Shown: positions 12,262-24,331, counted from the first letter of the stretch. The stretch: DNA of 64,000 bases from Utricularia gibba (GCA_002189035.1 NEEC01000011.1:2480001-2544000); one strand, 5' to 3'. Program-made: numbers and translations. The notes: generated by a model not told the origin, from the letters alone.

Positions 12262-15200
12262 TTATCTCCTCTTACCTCCCTTTACCACAATCATGTTTTT
12301 GAGATGATCGTAGCGGTCGCGGTGGTACTCGATCCAGATGCACAGCTGACGTATGGCTTCTCTTTTCTCCTCGCTCAGGCTTACGTATCCTACTTCCTTG
12401 TCCCTCATCCTCTTTTCCAGCTCTATGATTTTCTCATCTCTCTCTTGCACGCTTTTTGCTAGACTTTGCTGTTCTCCAACTCCCTTTTGCACCTCATTTT
12501 CCAACTCTGAGATTTTTCTTTTCAGTGTCACTTCCTGAGCCTTCATCTGATCCCTTCTGGTGTTGATCTGGATGATGGAGTTCCTCAGCTCCTTTAGCTC
12601 ATGGGTGATTTCGTATATGCGTGAGTCCACATGCCCGTAGTCTTCCTCGAACTTCACAAGGAATGTGTCCAACTCAGATAGAGTTGCAGTTACCTTGTGT
12701 GATATCTCTGATGTGATTTTCTTTTGAGCTTCGCTGTAGGCGCTGATCCTTTCCATCGATGCAGCTAGTTTATCAGCTAGCAGCTTTTGTTCCTCCTTGA
12801 GCTTCTCCTCTTTCCTGCTGAAGTTTTCATCTTTTTCGTTTAGCATCTGTTCAGCAACATGTAGCCTTTGGCTAGTTAACTTTTCCTTCACCTCAGTGTT
12901 CCGTAAGCTTTCGACAAGTAAGCTGATTTCATCTGATTTGATCTCCAAATGTCTTTTCACTTCCTCGACATGCACTTCAAGTCCTGTTTTTGCATCACTT
13001 TCACTCTGAAGTAACAAAGTGATCTCTTCAATCTTCTTCAGTGACAATCTTAGCTCTTCATCGTTGCTCTCAAACTGGTCTTTCAGGTTTTTGTGCTCCT
13101 CCCTCAATGTGAATAACTCATCATCCTTCTCTGTCAGCTTCCTCTCATGCTCCATTATCTTGGTTTCTAATTCAGCATGACTATTCTCGGCCACAGCCAA
13201 GCTTTCGATAGTCTCTTGCTTCTGTTTCTCAATTTGCTCTTCAAGTTGGATTTTCACAGCCTGCAGAATTTCCAAGTGATTTTTCACATCCTCGAAGTTT
13301 TTCGCTTGATCTGTTAAAGCATTTTCGAGTTCAGAAGCCATGCTCCGCAATAAAGCATTCTCCTCCATAAGTTTATTTTCCTTGTCACTTTTGCTGCTGA
13401 GTTCAGCTTCCAGATCACCTATTTGGCTCTGAAGATTTTCTAATTCCAGTTGTTTATTCTTCACACTTGCTTCCAGAATGGTCTTCTCTTCAACACCTCT
13501 TTCACCATCGGCGGTTTTATTCAATAACTCTTCCTTCAGTTTTTCTATCTGCACACCCAATTCCAATATATTTTCACTTTGGGTAGCAATCAGAGCATCT
13601 GCCTCACTCTTCTGAGCCGCTAACAAACCCAAATTTCCTTCGAGACTACTTATTTGTGCAGTTAAATCCACGATCAGTGCACTTTTTCTATTGTCACCGT
13701 CTTCAAAATCCTTCCTAGCCGTGGAGAATTCACTTTCTTTCTCAATCAGTAGCTTCTCAACCAGAGAAATCTTATCTTTGAGGTTTTCATTTTCATCTTT
13801 TAACTGTTTGAGCTCCTCATCTTGGCTCCTTGTCTGTTCTTCGAATTCATGTATCTGGTTGGTCAGAGTCTCAATCTTCACGTTAAGTCCCTTAAACTTC
13901 ACTTCCAGATTTTCTTCCTTTTCCTGTTGCTCTGCTGTGCTCTTCTCCACTGCTTCTTTTAAAGTTTCAAGTTGAAGCAACACGTTGGAAATTTCAATGC
14001 CTTTACTTTTGATCTCCTCATCCAATTGAATCTTTTGATTTCTTGTCGAATCAAGCTCTGTTTCAATTTCTTTCAATTGTGACAGAAGAGATTCCTTCTC
14101 TTCAACAACTCCACCAAGCTCCAGCTCTCTTTTCGCCAACTCTTCTTTCAGAGTTTCTAGTTGGGTCTGTGAGTGAGATGCTTCATGGTCTCTTGTATGG
14201 AATTGCGTTTCCGTATCCAAGAGCTTTTGAAGAAGCGTTGCAAATTCACCAGCTTTCTTCTCCTCAAATTCTTTTCTTTCAGTGAGGGAGGAATGGAGTT
14301 CAAGTTCCAAATCTCTCTGCCGAGATGAAGCTTCTTCTTTGTGAGCCTCATGAATCTCCAGCTGACTAGCAAGTGCCCTTTCTTTCTCGGATAAATTCTC
14401 ATTCAACTGTTGGACTTCTGTAACAAAATCTTGAATCTTTTTTTCGGCCAGCTGTGTCTTCTCTTCCATCTCTGCAATAATCAAGGAAAGATTCCATTTG
14501 TCCTGTTCATTATCAATTTCCACTTGCTTTAGTTTAGATATTTCCTTTTCCGCCGAATCCAGTTTTTCTTCGGTTTCCTTCTTATAAGCCAAAAACTTCT
14601 CCTGCTCAAGTGAAACCGCTCTTTCTTTCTCGTCCAACTTTTCAGTCAAATGGATCACCTCATTTGCATGACCCTGAATCTTGTCTCCCAACTGTTTTAT
14701 CTCATCCTCAAGCTCTGAAATCTTCAAGCACAGATTTTTGTTCTCCTCTTCAGCATCATTTTTCTTTCGTTTCAGATAATCTATATCTGCTTCTGCTGAT
14801 TCCAGTTTTTCTTTTACTTCTCCTTTGAAAGTGTTTAAGCTTTCTTGCTCATGTGAGAGTTCTCTCTCTTTCTCGGCCAGCTGCTCACTTAAATGACTTA
14901 ATTCAGCATGAGCCTTGGAAATCTCCAAGGAAAGGCTACCATTCTCCTCATTCAACTTTTCTGCTGCAGAGCTTAGTTCTCTTGTGGCATTCTGTGCTTC
15001 TTCTAGTTTGTTCAACGTACTTAAATACTCGTTCCGCAAATCCTCCTTTCCATCAACGGCAGCCGCCAACTTTAACTGTAAATCAGCGACCTCTGCAACT
15101 GCTATTTGGAGTTCCTGTTTCACACGATCAAACTCAACTTCACCATTCTTAGCACGTTTCTTCTTCGAAGTGTGGTCTGAATCAGATGAATCGGAGCTGG

Positions 15201-15599
15201 ATGATGAATCCTTTTTCGCATGCTTTTCTTCTGCTTCTTTTCTCAATTCTTCAGCAAGATGATCGTATTGCTCATACAGCGTGAGGTAGTGACTGTGAAA
15301 CTCCTCGATCATTTTAGCCAGTGCAGCATGCTTCTCACTGCCCTCCTCTTCTTTAAGCTCCCTAAGCATACTTTCCACTTTCGCATCAATTTCTGCAGTA
15401 GATCAAAAACATCAATCAACATAAAGGAACTAAATATTGCTGTTGTGGTGATAGGAACTGAGGGGTGACCCAAATTCAACTACTCTAAGCATCCACATAA
15501 TATACCTGCTTTAGATTCTTGAAGTTGCTCATGCTTTGCAGCATCAAACAACTTCCCAAAGAAGGATCTGAATGATAAGCGCCAACGTGGCTTCGGCAT
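12262..15599 (-). CDS. CIP1/NET4-like long coiled-coil protein with N-terminal NAB-like domain
   Basis: Likely cytoskeleton- or membrane-associated coiled-coil protein, related to COP1-interactive protein 1 and NETWORKED-type actin binders. Exons 15599-15506 and 15392-12262 encode 1074 residues. Residues about 1-85 resemble the KIP1/NAB domain (MPKPRWRLSFRSFFGKLFD, then EIDAKVESMLRELKEEEG and MIEEFHSHYLTLYEQYDHLA). An acidic Ser/Asp tract and KKKR follow. About 800 residues of heptad-rich Glu/Lys/Leu sequence come next, with repeated blocks (LSEKERAL, LEKLxxKE). The C-terminus EKREAIRQLCIWIEYHRDRY is a family signature. The start was chosen from the MPKPRW motif after a 5' UTR intron (about 17078-15621; acceptor CTCAG just before the ATG). 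The gene lies in the spacer between the two inverted arms. Confidence 0.88.
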
Positions 15600-17200
15600 T
15601 ATTCGTTTCCCAACAACGTAGCTGAGTAATCACAGAGAAGAATTAGACAAACAAGCAGAGGATACATAAAAAGGGATATACAAGAGTAACAAGATGGAAA
15701 CAAGAGAGTGACACAATTATCAAACTAAAAAACAAAGGTTCAACTTCAAGAACTTCCTGAACTGTACATGATGAGCACAATAGTGGTAACATAAAACAGC
15801 GTGCACGCTCAAGTGACTAATAGCCCATAACCCCCATTCATTTGGTTTGGCGAAGATAACTCATAGCCGTGCATCAGTAAACTAGTCTACTTATCAATGT
15901 AATCAACGTTTGACGTTCAATCTACCTAACTGCCCTTGCTTGGGTGTTACACAGCTTTCAATTGGTGCATCTCTTTGACACTACAAACAAGAAAGAAAAT
16001 TACTGAACGCGTCTATTACTGCTTAGCTTCTCTTATGTTAAGCTAACTTTCTCATGAATCTTTCATCAGCTCGATAAACACACATTCCTGACCAGCAGTA
16101 AATACGGGAAAATGACATTACATCTCCATGCATTCCAGCTCATTGACAAGTAAATTTTTGCCTTCAGCGCCTCAGATTTCCGTTTCACAGACAGGGGAAT
16201 TCAAACTTTTTTAAATAATATTAATTTAGCTTTCTTTTCATTCTTTTGTTGAAAATGATGAATTCCAAAGAAACAGACCATGTGACCTATTATTATCTTC
16301 GCCAACTAGTTGGAGCAAAGTGCCCCACAGTTCCTTTGTTCTGCATTCGGCGCCTTTTTTCAGAACACGAACAAATTTACTGTATTTAGTATTATAAAAT
16401 GCAAATGCACCATTGCTATGAAAATCTAAAGAAAAAGATAAAAGTGCAGGATTTGAAATGCTGAAATCACGGAAGTAAGACATCCCACTGAACGGTGAAA
16501 ATTCAAATTTTCTTAATTTATTTTAAACAATAGTCAAGGGCCCTACGAAATTAAATACGCCATCTCCAGATAATCGTTTGTAAACTATTTATGCGAAAAA
16601 AGACATGGCTGACCAGGGACCAGCACCAGACTAACCACATATGAGCTGTTTGTGTACGGCGTGAGATGCGCAATCATCAAAAACAGTAGAAAAATCTTTA
16701 AAATAATTTGAAATCCAAATCGGAATTCACAATACCCATTACACAGTCTCAGGCAGCAGCAAGAATCCAAAAAAAAAAAAAAACAGAACACGGAATCGAT
16801 GAAATACAAAAAGCGAAATCGCCTCCCAAAAACTCGATTCCTCGCTTCACTTCAGGTCATACTAATTACAGACAAAACAACAGACAACGAAACCAATAAA
16901 GCATCGGAAAACGCACAGACTCAGCGACAAGTAGAAAGAACACGTACGATCCATCCAAATTCCAATTCCATCAGTTCATCAATTCAAGAAACTATCAAAA
17001 ACTCTGTCGGAAACCAAAAAAAACTAATCGGATCACTGGAGCAAAGTAGCTAAAGCATCTAATTAAGGAAAATCACCTGGTGAATCACAGCAGCTTCGCC
17101 ATCGGAGAAAGAGAGTAGCGATGCGGAGCAGTTTTTAGAGGGAGAGGGAAACGGCAGTGACTGAGCCGTACGTTACAGAAATAAATAAATAAAAGGGAAA
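15600..17200 (-). other. 5' UTR intron and promoter-proximal region of CIP1-like gene
   Basis: On the minus strand a donor CAG|GTGATT at about 17078 and an acceptor ACTCAG|CTACG at about 15620 define a probable 1.45 kb intron in the 5' UTR, with a leader exon near 17080-17150. A long leader intron fits a constitutively expressed gene. No ORF of note is present on either strand. Confidence 0.5.
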
Positions 17201-18745
17201 TGTTAAAGGATTCTTGTCCATTCATTCTCAAATACAATTTATTAACAAAAACAATTTCAGAAAATTATTACATAAATAAAATTAGAAATGAGATTTGAAC
17301 ATTGTAAAAACTGTTGACAACAATGTGACTTTAGGATCTTACTTCAAACAACTTTTTTATAATTTCTCTTCAAAATTAAAGTCGATATTTTTTGAATTTA
17401 GAATATCGTATTTGATTATTTGTATCATTATGAATCGAATGTTTGAAGCACTAAAATTTTGGTTTATATACCAAATTTGAGGTATGGAATCAAAATCTGA
17501 TTCAAATACTTGACTTCTATTTGATTCTAATTCTCGAAAAAAGATATTTATAATAAAACATAATTTAAATCTATGTAATTTTTTTAAAATAAGAAATATT
17601 TTTAAAATAACATTTACCTTGACCTCCATTGTAGTGAAATGCAGGTACAATTTCATTATTTTATTAGAACAAGTTTTATATTATAAAAATAAAAATAAGT
17701 TTGAGGTAACGGGCTTGGGCTTATGTTGGGCCTTTATAATGCCCTATCATAATTTCCATAATGGGCCTGGGCCCATGGCCTCTCCAATAGTAATTGGAAA
17801 AGTGATTCCTGCTCGTACTTCTTCCAGTACAATCAACTTACCAACAGGTAATTACTATTTCATAATTTTGGTTATGTACTACAAAATGGTACCCTTCCGA
17901 GACGTCAAGTACAATGGTACGACCCGAAATTAAGGTTAAAGTACATTATTCAAATTATTCATATATTATTTTTTTTACAAATAATAGCTATTCTAAACCA
18001 GTCATAAAACTCCAACAAAATGACAAAAAACATTTGCCGCGTTTCCCTCCCAATGTTCAAAAACCCGTTCCCTTGGAAGGGAGTACAAGGTTGTGAAGTA
18101 CAATGCAAAGTGTCGTATGTCCGAATTGTACTTGCTCCCTTACTACCAATAGTACACGGAAGAGAGGGTGGTGTCACTATTTATAGCGTGATCTCATCGC
18201 CTTGTGGCATTGTGTTGTCTTGATGCCTATTGGTCGGAATGGAAATAAGGTTAGATCTCTTTTATCATGTTATACTACCAAGAGTTTTTCAATGGAAAGA
18301 CGGGGACGAGTCGGAGCATGAGATGTACAGATAAAAACGATACGTTTTCGTTGATGTTCATGTCCTGCACTGCCTCTTCCCTGGCTCTCCATTTCGTCGG
18401 CTCTTCGGCAATCTGAATCGATGTTTTTCAAACCGTGATGATTTTTATGTTCAATTGGGTATCATATGTTTGGATAGAGTTTATATAATATGATTTGAAT
18501 TACATTCATGTCCTTTGTAGCGGCACTTTGGAGTTGTGGGCTGGGCTGCAGGGCATCTGAGTGCCCAATGGGTTTGTAGCGTGGGCATTGAGCCATGTTT
18601 TAGTCCAACAAGCTTGGAATGGACACTTGGCCCATTTACAAGTGGCATGGTGGACATTTTAGTGTAGTTTATTGTACTAATGTCATCTTTTTATATTCCT
18701 TGTCATAAAAGGGTAATTAGAATTTTAATTTCTTCATTCATTTTA
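17201..18745. other. Intergenic A/T-rich DNA, no gene recognised
   Basis: A/T-rich. Clusters of GGGCC/GCCCA occur at 17708-17780 and 18535-18660. GTACAAT/ATTGTAC repeats in both orientations occur at 17910-18160 and could be the remains of a small transposon. I see no coding potential and could not assign a family. Confidence 0.4.
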
Positions 18746-19162
18746 GACTTCAATATATTATAAATCATGGTCTAAAACCCAATTTGGGGTAGGCGACTTG
18801 GATCTAAACTAATTCGTGATCGAACAAAAAAGGAAAAAAAATGCTCATTCTATTCATGCAAATGATATATCTCATTCCCTTATAGCTAGAAAGAGGGGCT
18901 ATCACCAAAACCTTAAAAAACCTACTACTTGGATAGCTTTTCAAGGCTTGGACCAAATGTGAATATTTTTTGGATTTGTTTGGTAAGTGTTATTAGTGGA
19001 AAATGTTATATTTATATGAAAAAAAACATCTTTGTTATTTAGTAGAATAAGATTAACAAAGGATTGAGATTAGAATATGCAGCTATGAGTACAAAATTGA
19101 AGTAACATCTATGTTATGCAATTGACTTACCAGTTTAAAACATTCAACACGGTGTCATCTCT
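18746..19162 (+). repeat. Direct repeat 1 flanking the right polygalacturonase block
   Basis: 417 bp starting GACTTCAATATATTATAAAT and ending AACACGGTGTCATCTCT. It is repeated in the same orientation at 23181-23641 with scattered substitutions and indels. It does not start with TG or end with CA, and I see no primer-binding or polypurine site, so it does not look like an LTR. It abuts the right arm through a 10-base filler (19163-19172). Confidence 0.85.
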
Positions 19163-20259
19163 TCTCTTTGGCAATGCGCATCCCCCCACGTGAGTTTGAA
19201 GAACAACACAAGAAAGGAAGCTCCTGCACGTACCCAGACCAGACCACAATCATATAATATGGTTTACGTACATGTCATGCCCATGCATGCACTCCATATC
19301 CACACATTTCTCTTCTCTTTTTATTTTTTTAAATGAAACGGAAAATTCTACTACGTTGACAAGACAAGTGACGGATCGGTTTTAAATTTTGGGATGAAAA
19401 CCCAGAAACGCAAAAGAATTACATGTGGAGTTTGCCAGCACTCCAAGTTATATTTAATATAAATAATTTAACTTTCAAATTTCAAAATTATGTGATAGAT
19501 TCTTTAATTTACTTTTTTGTAAATAGTTTACTTTCAAATTTATGAAATTATATTTGAATTTATCATGTTCATAAAATCAACCGATTTTGATCATAATAGT
19601 TTTATAACGATGCATCGTTGTAAATAGTTTCCATAACTTTCATTTCTATTTTTCTAATGGTTTTACCTTCATCTAATTACTTGAGGTCTATATGCGAATG
19701 TGAAAATACTTCACATGAAATTTTATTGGATTTGAAATCAGAGCTTGTCATGGTATTATGAATCAATTTACTTTAAAAAAATTTTAAACATTGTATGTTG
19801 TTTGTTACATGATTTTGAAAATTTTTTTTTTTTTTTACAATTTTGAAACATAAACATTGAATTTTTTATATTGACCAAAATTTGAGGTGTTTTTATTATA
19901 ATTTTTTCAAAGAATTAGTTTTTTTACTAGTAAAAAAAATAATTTAAAAATAATAACTACATCAATATTTAAATTTTTTGAAATGGAAATTCTTCAGAAA
20001 ATAACAACGTCACATCAAGTTGGAAATTTGCGCATGTAATATATACAGTGCTTTTAGAAGGGGGTCAAATACGGCATGTACGTTGGAGATGATATTATCA
20101 ATATTTAATTTTAGCGATCACGTGCTTAATTTTATCGTTTTTACAAACACGTGACACTCAAATCCGGGTGTTCAGAAAGTCAAAGACGATCAGTTGATGA
20201 CTCCTAGATACAATCTCTTCTTGTCTGTCTTCTTCTAACTGGAAAGGAAGCAGCTGGTC

Positions 20260-20267
20260 TATAAATA
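20260..20267 (+). promoter_or_regulatory. TATA box of polygalacturonase 2
   Basis: TATAAATA 57 bases upstream of the ATG at 20324, in the same setting as in the left copy. The core promoter therefore looks intact. Confidence 0.7.
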
Positions 20268-20323
20268 CCTGCGCCCCAATCTCTTCCCATAAACACCATA
20301 CCTGCTAATAGCTCCTGATCACG

Positions 20324-22066
20324 ATGACTACCAGAAGCCTCTCTTCCTCCTCCTTCTTCGCAATCCTCTTCTGCTTGTGCTGCTTGCTTGCCTCTTCTGG
20401 AGCTCGCACTCTTTCCTTCGACGAGTTCATGCGTTGCGCGAATATCGCGCTCCCCACTGCCACCGTTTCCACGATCAGTGTTCTCAGCTACGGCGCCAAG
20501 GGCGACGGCATCACCGACGATTCCAAGGTTGTAAGATGGGGTGGTAGAGGCGTCTGCTGATAATTCATTTGTTTGTCAAGTTTCTTAGCTTTGCTGTTGC
20601 TGTTGATTTCAGGCGTTCAGTCAGGCCTGGAAGGTGGCTTGTGCCTCTACGCAGGAAGTGAATTTGGTGATACCCAATAAGGTTTTCCTTCTGAAACCAG
20701 TGACGTTTTCCGGTTCCTGTAAGTCGAAGATCAACGTTCAGATCTCCGGTGACATTGTGGCTTCTACATCCTCGTCGGATTATACCAGCACCCGTTGGCT
20801 CACATTCAGCGGCGTCTCGAACCTGGTGGTGGAAGGCGGCGGAACCATCGACGGCAGAGGAAGCGTCTGGTGGCAAAAATCTTGCAAAGTGGATAAATCG
20901 AAGGTCTTTGATTCCTTCATTCGCTTGCTCTTTCCTTTCTCCTCATTAAAATATGAAGATCGACACTAATTATTCTTTTTTTTTTCATGCAGCCGTGCAA
21001 GAATGCTCCAACGGCTTTGACTTTTGAAAGTTGCACCAACTTGGTGGTGAAGAACATCAAGGTTATCAACTCGCAGCAAATTCATTTGACGTTCAACTCC
21101 TGCAAAAACGTCGTCGCTTCGGGGCTCACGGTGACCGCGCCGGGGAACAGCCCCAATACCGACGGCGTCCACATCTCCCGTAGTCAAAACGTCACCGTCT
21201 CATCAACCACCATAGCCACAGGTTCGCCGCTTTTGTTAACCGCCTTCATGTTGGCTCCCGGCTCACCGTTGGCTCCCACGGTTCGACGCAGGTGACGACT
21301 GTATCTCCATCGTGACCGGCTCTACGACGATCCGCGCCACCGGGATTACATGCGGACCGGGCCATGGCATCAGTATTGGGAGTTTGGGAGAGAAAGGCTC
21401 GCCGGCTTTGGTACGAAACGTCGTCGTTGATGGAGCAAACTTCACCGGATCATCCAACGGAGTCCGAATCAAGACCTGGGAGGTAACCTTAAGCTCAAAC
21501 TCTGTCTGCAACTCCGTTCCAACAGGGCTTTGTGAACAATCGCGTGTTTGTGTATCTGTGCAGGGAGGATCTGGGACGGCGAGCGACATCACATTCAAGA
21601 ACATACGCATGCACAATGTGCAGAACCCCATCATCATCGACCAGGACTACTGCGACAAGGCCGTCCAGTCATGCTCCTCAACCGTACGAATCCCATACAT
21701 TTCCGATGTTCATCTTCTGACCTGTACTGGAGCTCAACTTTCCGATGCTAAAACTTTCAGGAAGGAGCGGTGCTGATCGAGAACGTGCTGTACGAGAACA
21801 TCTCCGGCACCAGCGCCTCCAAGTACGCCATCACGTTGAACTGCAGCGAGAAGTCGTCGTGCCAAAAGATCCAGTTCAATAACATCAACTTGACTGCTCA
21901 GAGCGGAGGGAAGTCTTCCGCCACCTGCACCAACGTGCACCCCCAGAACACGGCGCCGGTCTCCCCAAGTTGCCCCCGGCTTCACTATTTAGTGCGATAT
22001 AGATACCCATTTTTATATTCAAATAATTCCTCTTCTCCATGTTGCACCAAGTTTGCAATTCCTTAA
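20324..22066 (+). CDS. Polygalacturonase 2 (GH28), right copy with altered C-terminus
   Basis: Duplicate of the left polygalacturonase. Exons 20324-20527, 20613-20903, 20993-21221, 21292-21482, 21564-21683, 21761-22066 encode 446 residues. The signal peptide and the catalytic motifs SPNTDG, GDDC, CGPGHGISIGSLG and RIKTW are intact, so an active enzyme is possible. Differences from the left copy: about a dozen substitutions, a two-residue deletion (STRW for SSPTHW), exon 3 as one block where the left has a 21-nt exon plus intron, and GTACGA for GTAAGA at the fifth donor. A C run of five (21973-21977) replaces the left copy's six. This shifts the frame, so the ending PPASLFSAI is replaced by about 29 unrelated residues ending TKFAIP. 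Whether it is expressed cannot be told from the sequence. Confidence 0.85.
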
Positions 22067-22407
22067 TAATTCATTCTTTCTGATGCCTCTTTGTACCATG
22101 AAATATTTCTCTTATTGGAAGTGGAGCAATATTAGTTACTATGTCTATGCCTAATAAAAATGAACTATAAGTGAAACACACAGGGAATCAAGATTAATTA
22201 TAAAAGTGACCACTTATTAAGTTTCTCTCATAAGTTAAACAATTTATATTATAAGTGATCACTTTTATTATACAACATCTTACACATGTACAGATTTATA
22301 ATTATCTCACTTTAACATGTGTTTTTGAAATAAAATTTTTAATAATTTTCAGAATTTTTTGAAATTTTTTATTGAATGATTTTGATTGAATTCATGGTTT
22401 TAAAACA

Positions 22408-22438
22408 GGGATGGGATGGGATGGGATGGGATGGGATG
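22408..22438 (+). repeat. GGGAT microsatellite (6 units)
   Basis: Six GGGAT units. The mirror position in the left arm (8532-8546) has three units of the complementary ATCCC, so the array changed length after the duplication. Confidence 0.9.
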
Positions 22439-22922
22439 TGATGGTAAGCGCTTAGAATAGTATTGTGGTGGACGAAGTTAAATACGGTACGGCTGAGAAA
22501 AAATTAAAAATGAGGGCCCATGAGAAGGTATCTTTTACGTACATGCGCATGACCATGCAGTGGTCAACGTCCACGTCATCGTTCACTGCAGATCCCGAGG
22601 AAAATTCTACTGAATCACGCCGCCGGCGTACACGTAACACGGTGGGGCTGCCCGTAGCGCCCGCCGGACTGGAACTGGTGCGTCATCGTGGGCCACGTGA
22701 CGATCGAAGTTGGTAACGTTTAAAAGCACCTGACTGGAAATGGGGATGAGGAAGAAGTCAATCAGTAGTCAGTTCAAGGAGTCCTGTAAGACTATTCTCA
22801 TCTGCTTTTGAGGAGACAAGCTTAACATGTAGGTTTGGAAGTATTCCCTTTGTTTTTTTTTTTCTAAGGAAAGGGAATAATATTATAGAAAGATTCAATT
22901 TAGCATGATGATACTGGAGCAC

Positions 22923-23105
22923 ATATATCATATGTGTTAAAATTTAGGATTCGATATATCATATGAGTGCATACATGAAGATCAAATACATAAAAAATGC
23001 ATATCATATTAAAAAAATTAAGTTCAATTAATTATTTATGATTTATATTTTTAATATAATTGATTGTATCAATTTCATTTTCGGATATAAAATTGTGTAT
23101 TCTAA
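22923..23105. mobile_element. A/T-rich insertion specific to the right arm
   Basis: The left arm reads directly from CTGGAGCAG to ATGAACATTAACAC (about 7967-8012, reverse complement). The right arm has about 180 extra bases between those points, with two copies of ATATATCATATG at its left part. It could be a small MITE-like insertion. I could not find clear terminal inverted repeats, so the class is a guess. Confidence 0.4.
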
Positions 23106-23180
23106 TAATATGAACATTAACACACCATCGGGCTAATGGAAATTCGTGCCACCCCATTTCAAACTAGTGTTACTCAGCGG

Positions 23181-23641
23181 GACTTCAATATATTATAAAT
23201 CATGGTCCAAAAACAAATTTAGAGTGGAGTGTTTGGATCTAAACTACTTGAAAATGCGATCGAACAAAAAAATAAAGAAAAAAGTGCTCATTTCATTCAT
23301 AGAAATGACATATCTCATTACCTTATCCTTAAATTCAGATAGCCATGCCTGACCATCTAGCTAGAAAGAGGGGCTATCACCAAAACCTTAAAAAACCTAC
23401 TACTTGGATAGCTTTTCAAGGCTTGGACCAAATGCGAATATTTTTTGGATTTGTTTGGTATGTGTTATTAGTGGAAAATGATAATATTTATATGAAAAAA
23501 AACATCTTTGCTAGGTAGAATAAGATTAATAAAGGATTGAGATTAGAATATGTAGCTATGAGTACAAAATTGAAGTAGCATCTATGTTATGCAATTTACT
23601 CTGTTGTACCAGTTTAAAACATTCAACACGGTGTCATCTCT
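23181..23641 (+). repeat. Direct repeat 2 flanking the right polygalacturonase block
   Basis: 461 bp homologous to 18746-19162, same orientation, from GACTTCAATATATTATAAAT to AACACGGTGTCATCTCT. It carries an extra segment near 23331-23358 absent from repeat 1. A two-base filler separates it from the right arm. Confidence 0.85.
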
Positions 23642-24331
23642 CGTTCAGAATCATTGAAAACTTATAAATTATACTTTATTTAATAAATATGATGATTAGC
23701 ACTCGATTTGTTTGAAACTTTTGATATTTTTTAATCTTTTTTATTATAAAAGATTAAAAAAATATTGACTGATAAAAAAATGTGATATTTCTCAATTTCA
23801 ATTTTAAGACATGTAAATTCTATTTGGGATCTGAGATTTATATATGCCATATTTTATTTGATATTTTATCATTTTATTCTTTCTTTTTTTATTCATACTA
23901 AATAATAGCAATGATATAATTAGTTTTTCATACAAAAAAAAACATTTTCTATTCTACTTATAATATATTTTGAAATTAAATACAAAGTTAAATTGTGAAT
24001 AAATATTCGGTATAATATATAATATACTATCTCCTCAATTTTCGTTAATACGATTTTAATTTCTATTAAATAAAATACATTTCATTACTTTGATATCCAC
24101 ATGTTCCAATAAGACAAAAGGGAAAGAAGGTCTGTGATAAAATTGTGGAGGAGAAAGCTCGGTAGATAGACATTATGAAAGAATGGGGATCGTCAATGCG
24201 AGCCGCCGTTTAGCCGATAGGCCTGAGCTAGGAGCTGAACTTTTCAAAAAGAAGACGTAGGACCTCCGGTGCTGCTCTCATATATGGAAGGAAGCTTGTC
24301 GAGGGCTGGTTTTGTATTGATCCCTTGTATC

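Larger units (their letters stand above)
19173..23178 (-). repeat. Right arm of large inverted duplication (polygalacturonase block)
   Basis: 4.0 kb matching the reverse complement of 7922-11753. It holds the second polygalacturonase with its promoter and 3' flank, and ends in sequence that on the left lies just downstream of the bZIP gene (for example GGGCTAATGGAAAT near 23127). Relative to the left arm it carries extra A/T-rich DNA upstream of the gene (around 19680-19990) and an insertion at about 22923-23105, and it lacks one intron. It sits exactly between two direct repeats. Confidence 0.9.
22067..24331. other. 3' flank of polygalacturonase 2, direct repeat 2 and PIN promoter region
   Basis: 22067-23178 is duplicated 3' DNA of the right arm. 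23181-23641 is direct repeat 2. 23642-24331 is A/T-rich DNA leading to the PIN gene, with no recognised ORF. Confidence 0.5.

Noticed and set aside
17910..18160. GTACAAT/ATTGTAC repeats as a hairpin RNA or MITE
   Set aside because: The repeats are short and scattered, with no pair of terminal repeats that I could align over a useful length.
18746..23641. LTR retrotransposon carrying a captured polygalacturonase
   Set aside because: The two flanking repeats resemble LTRs in length but lack TG..CA ends, a primer-binding site, a polypurine tract and any retroelement protein. The block keeps its introns, which argues against an RNA intermediate.
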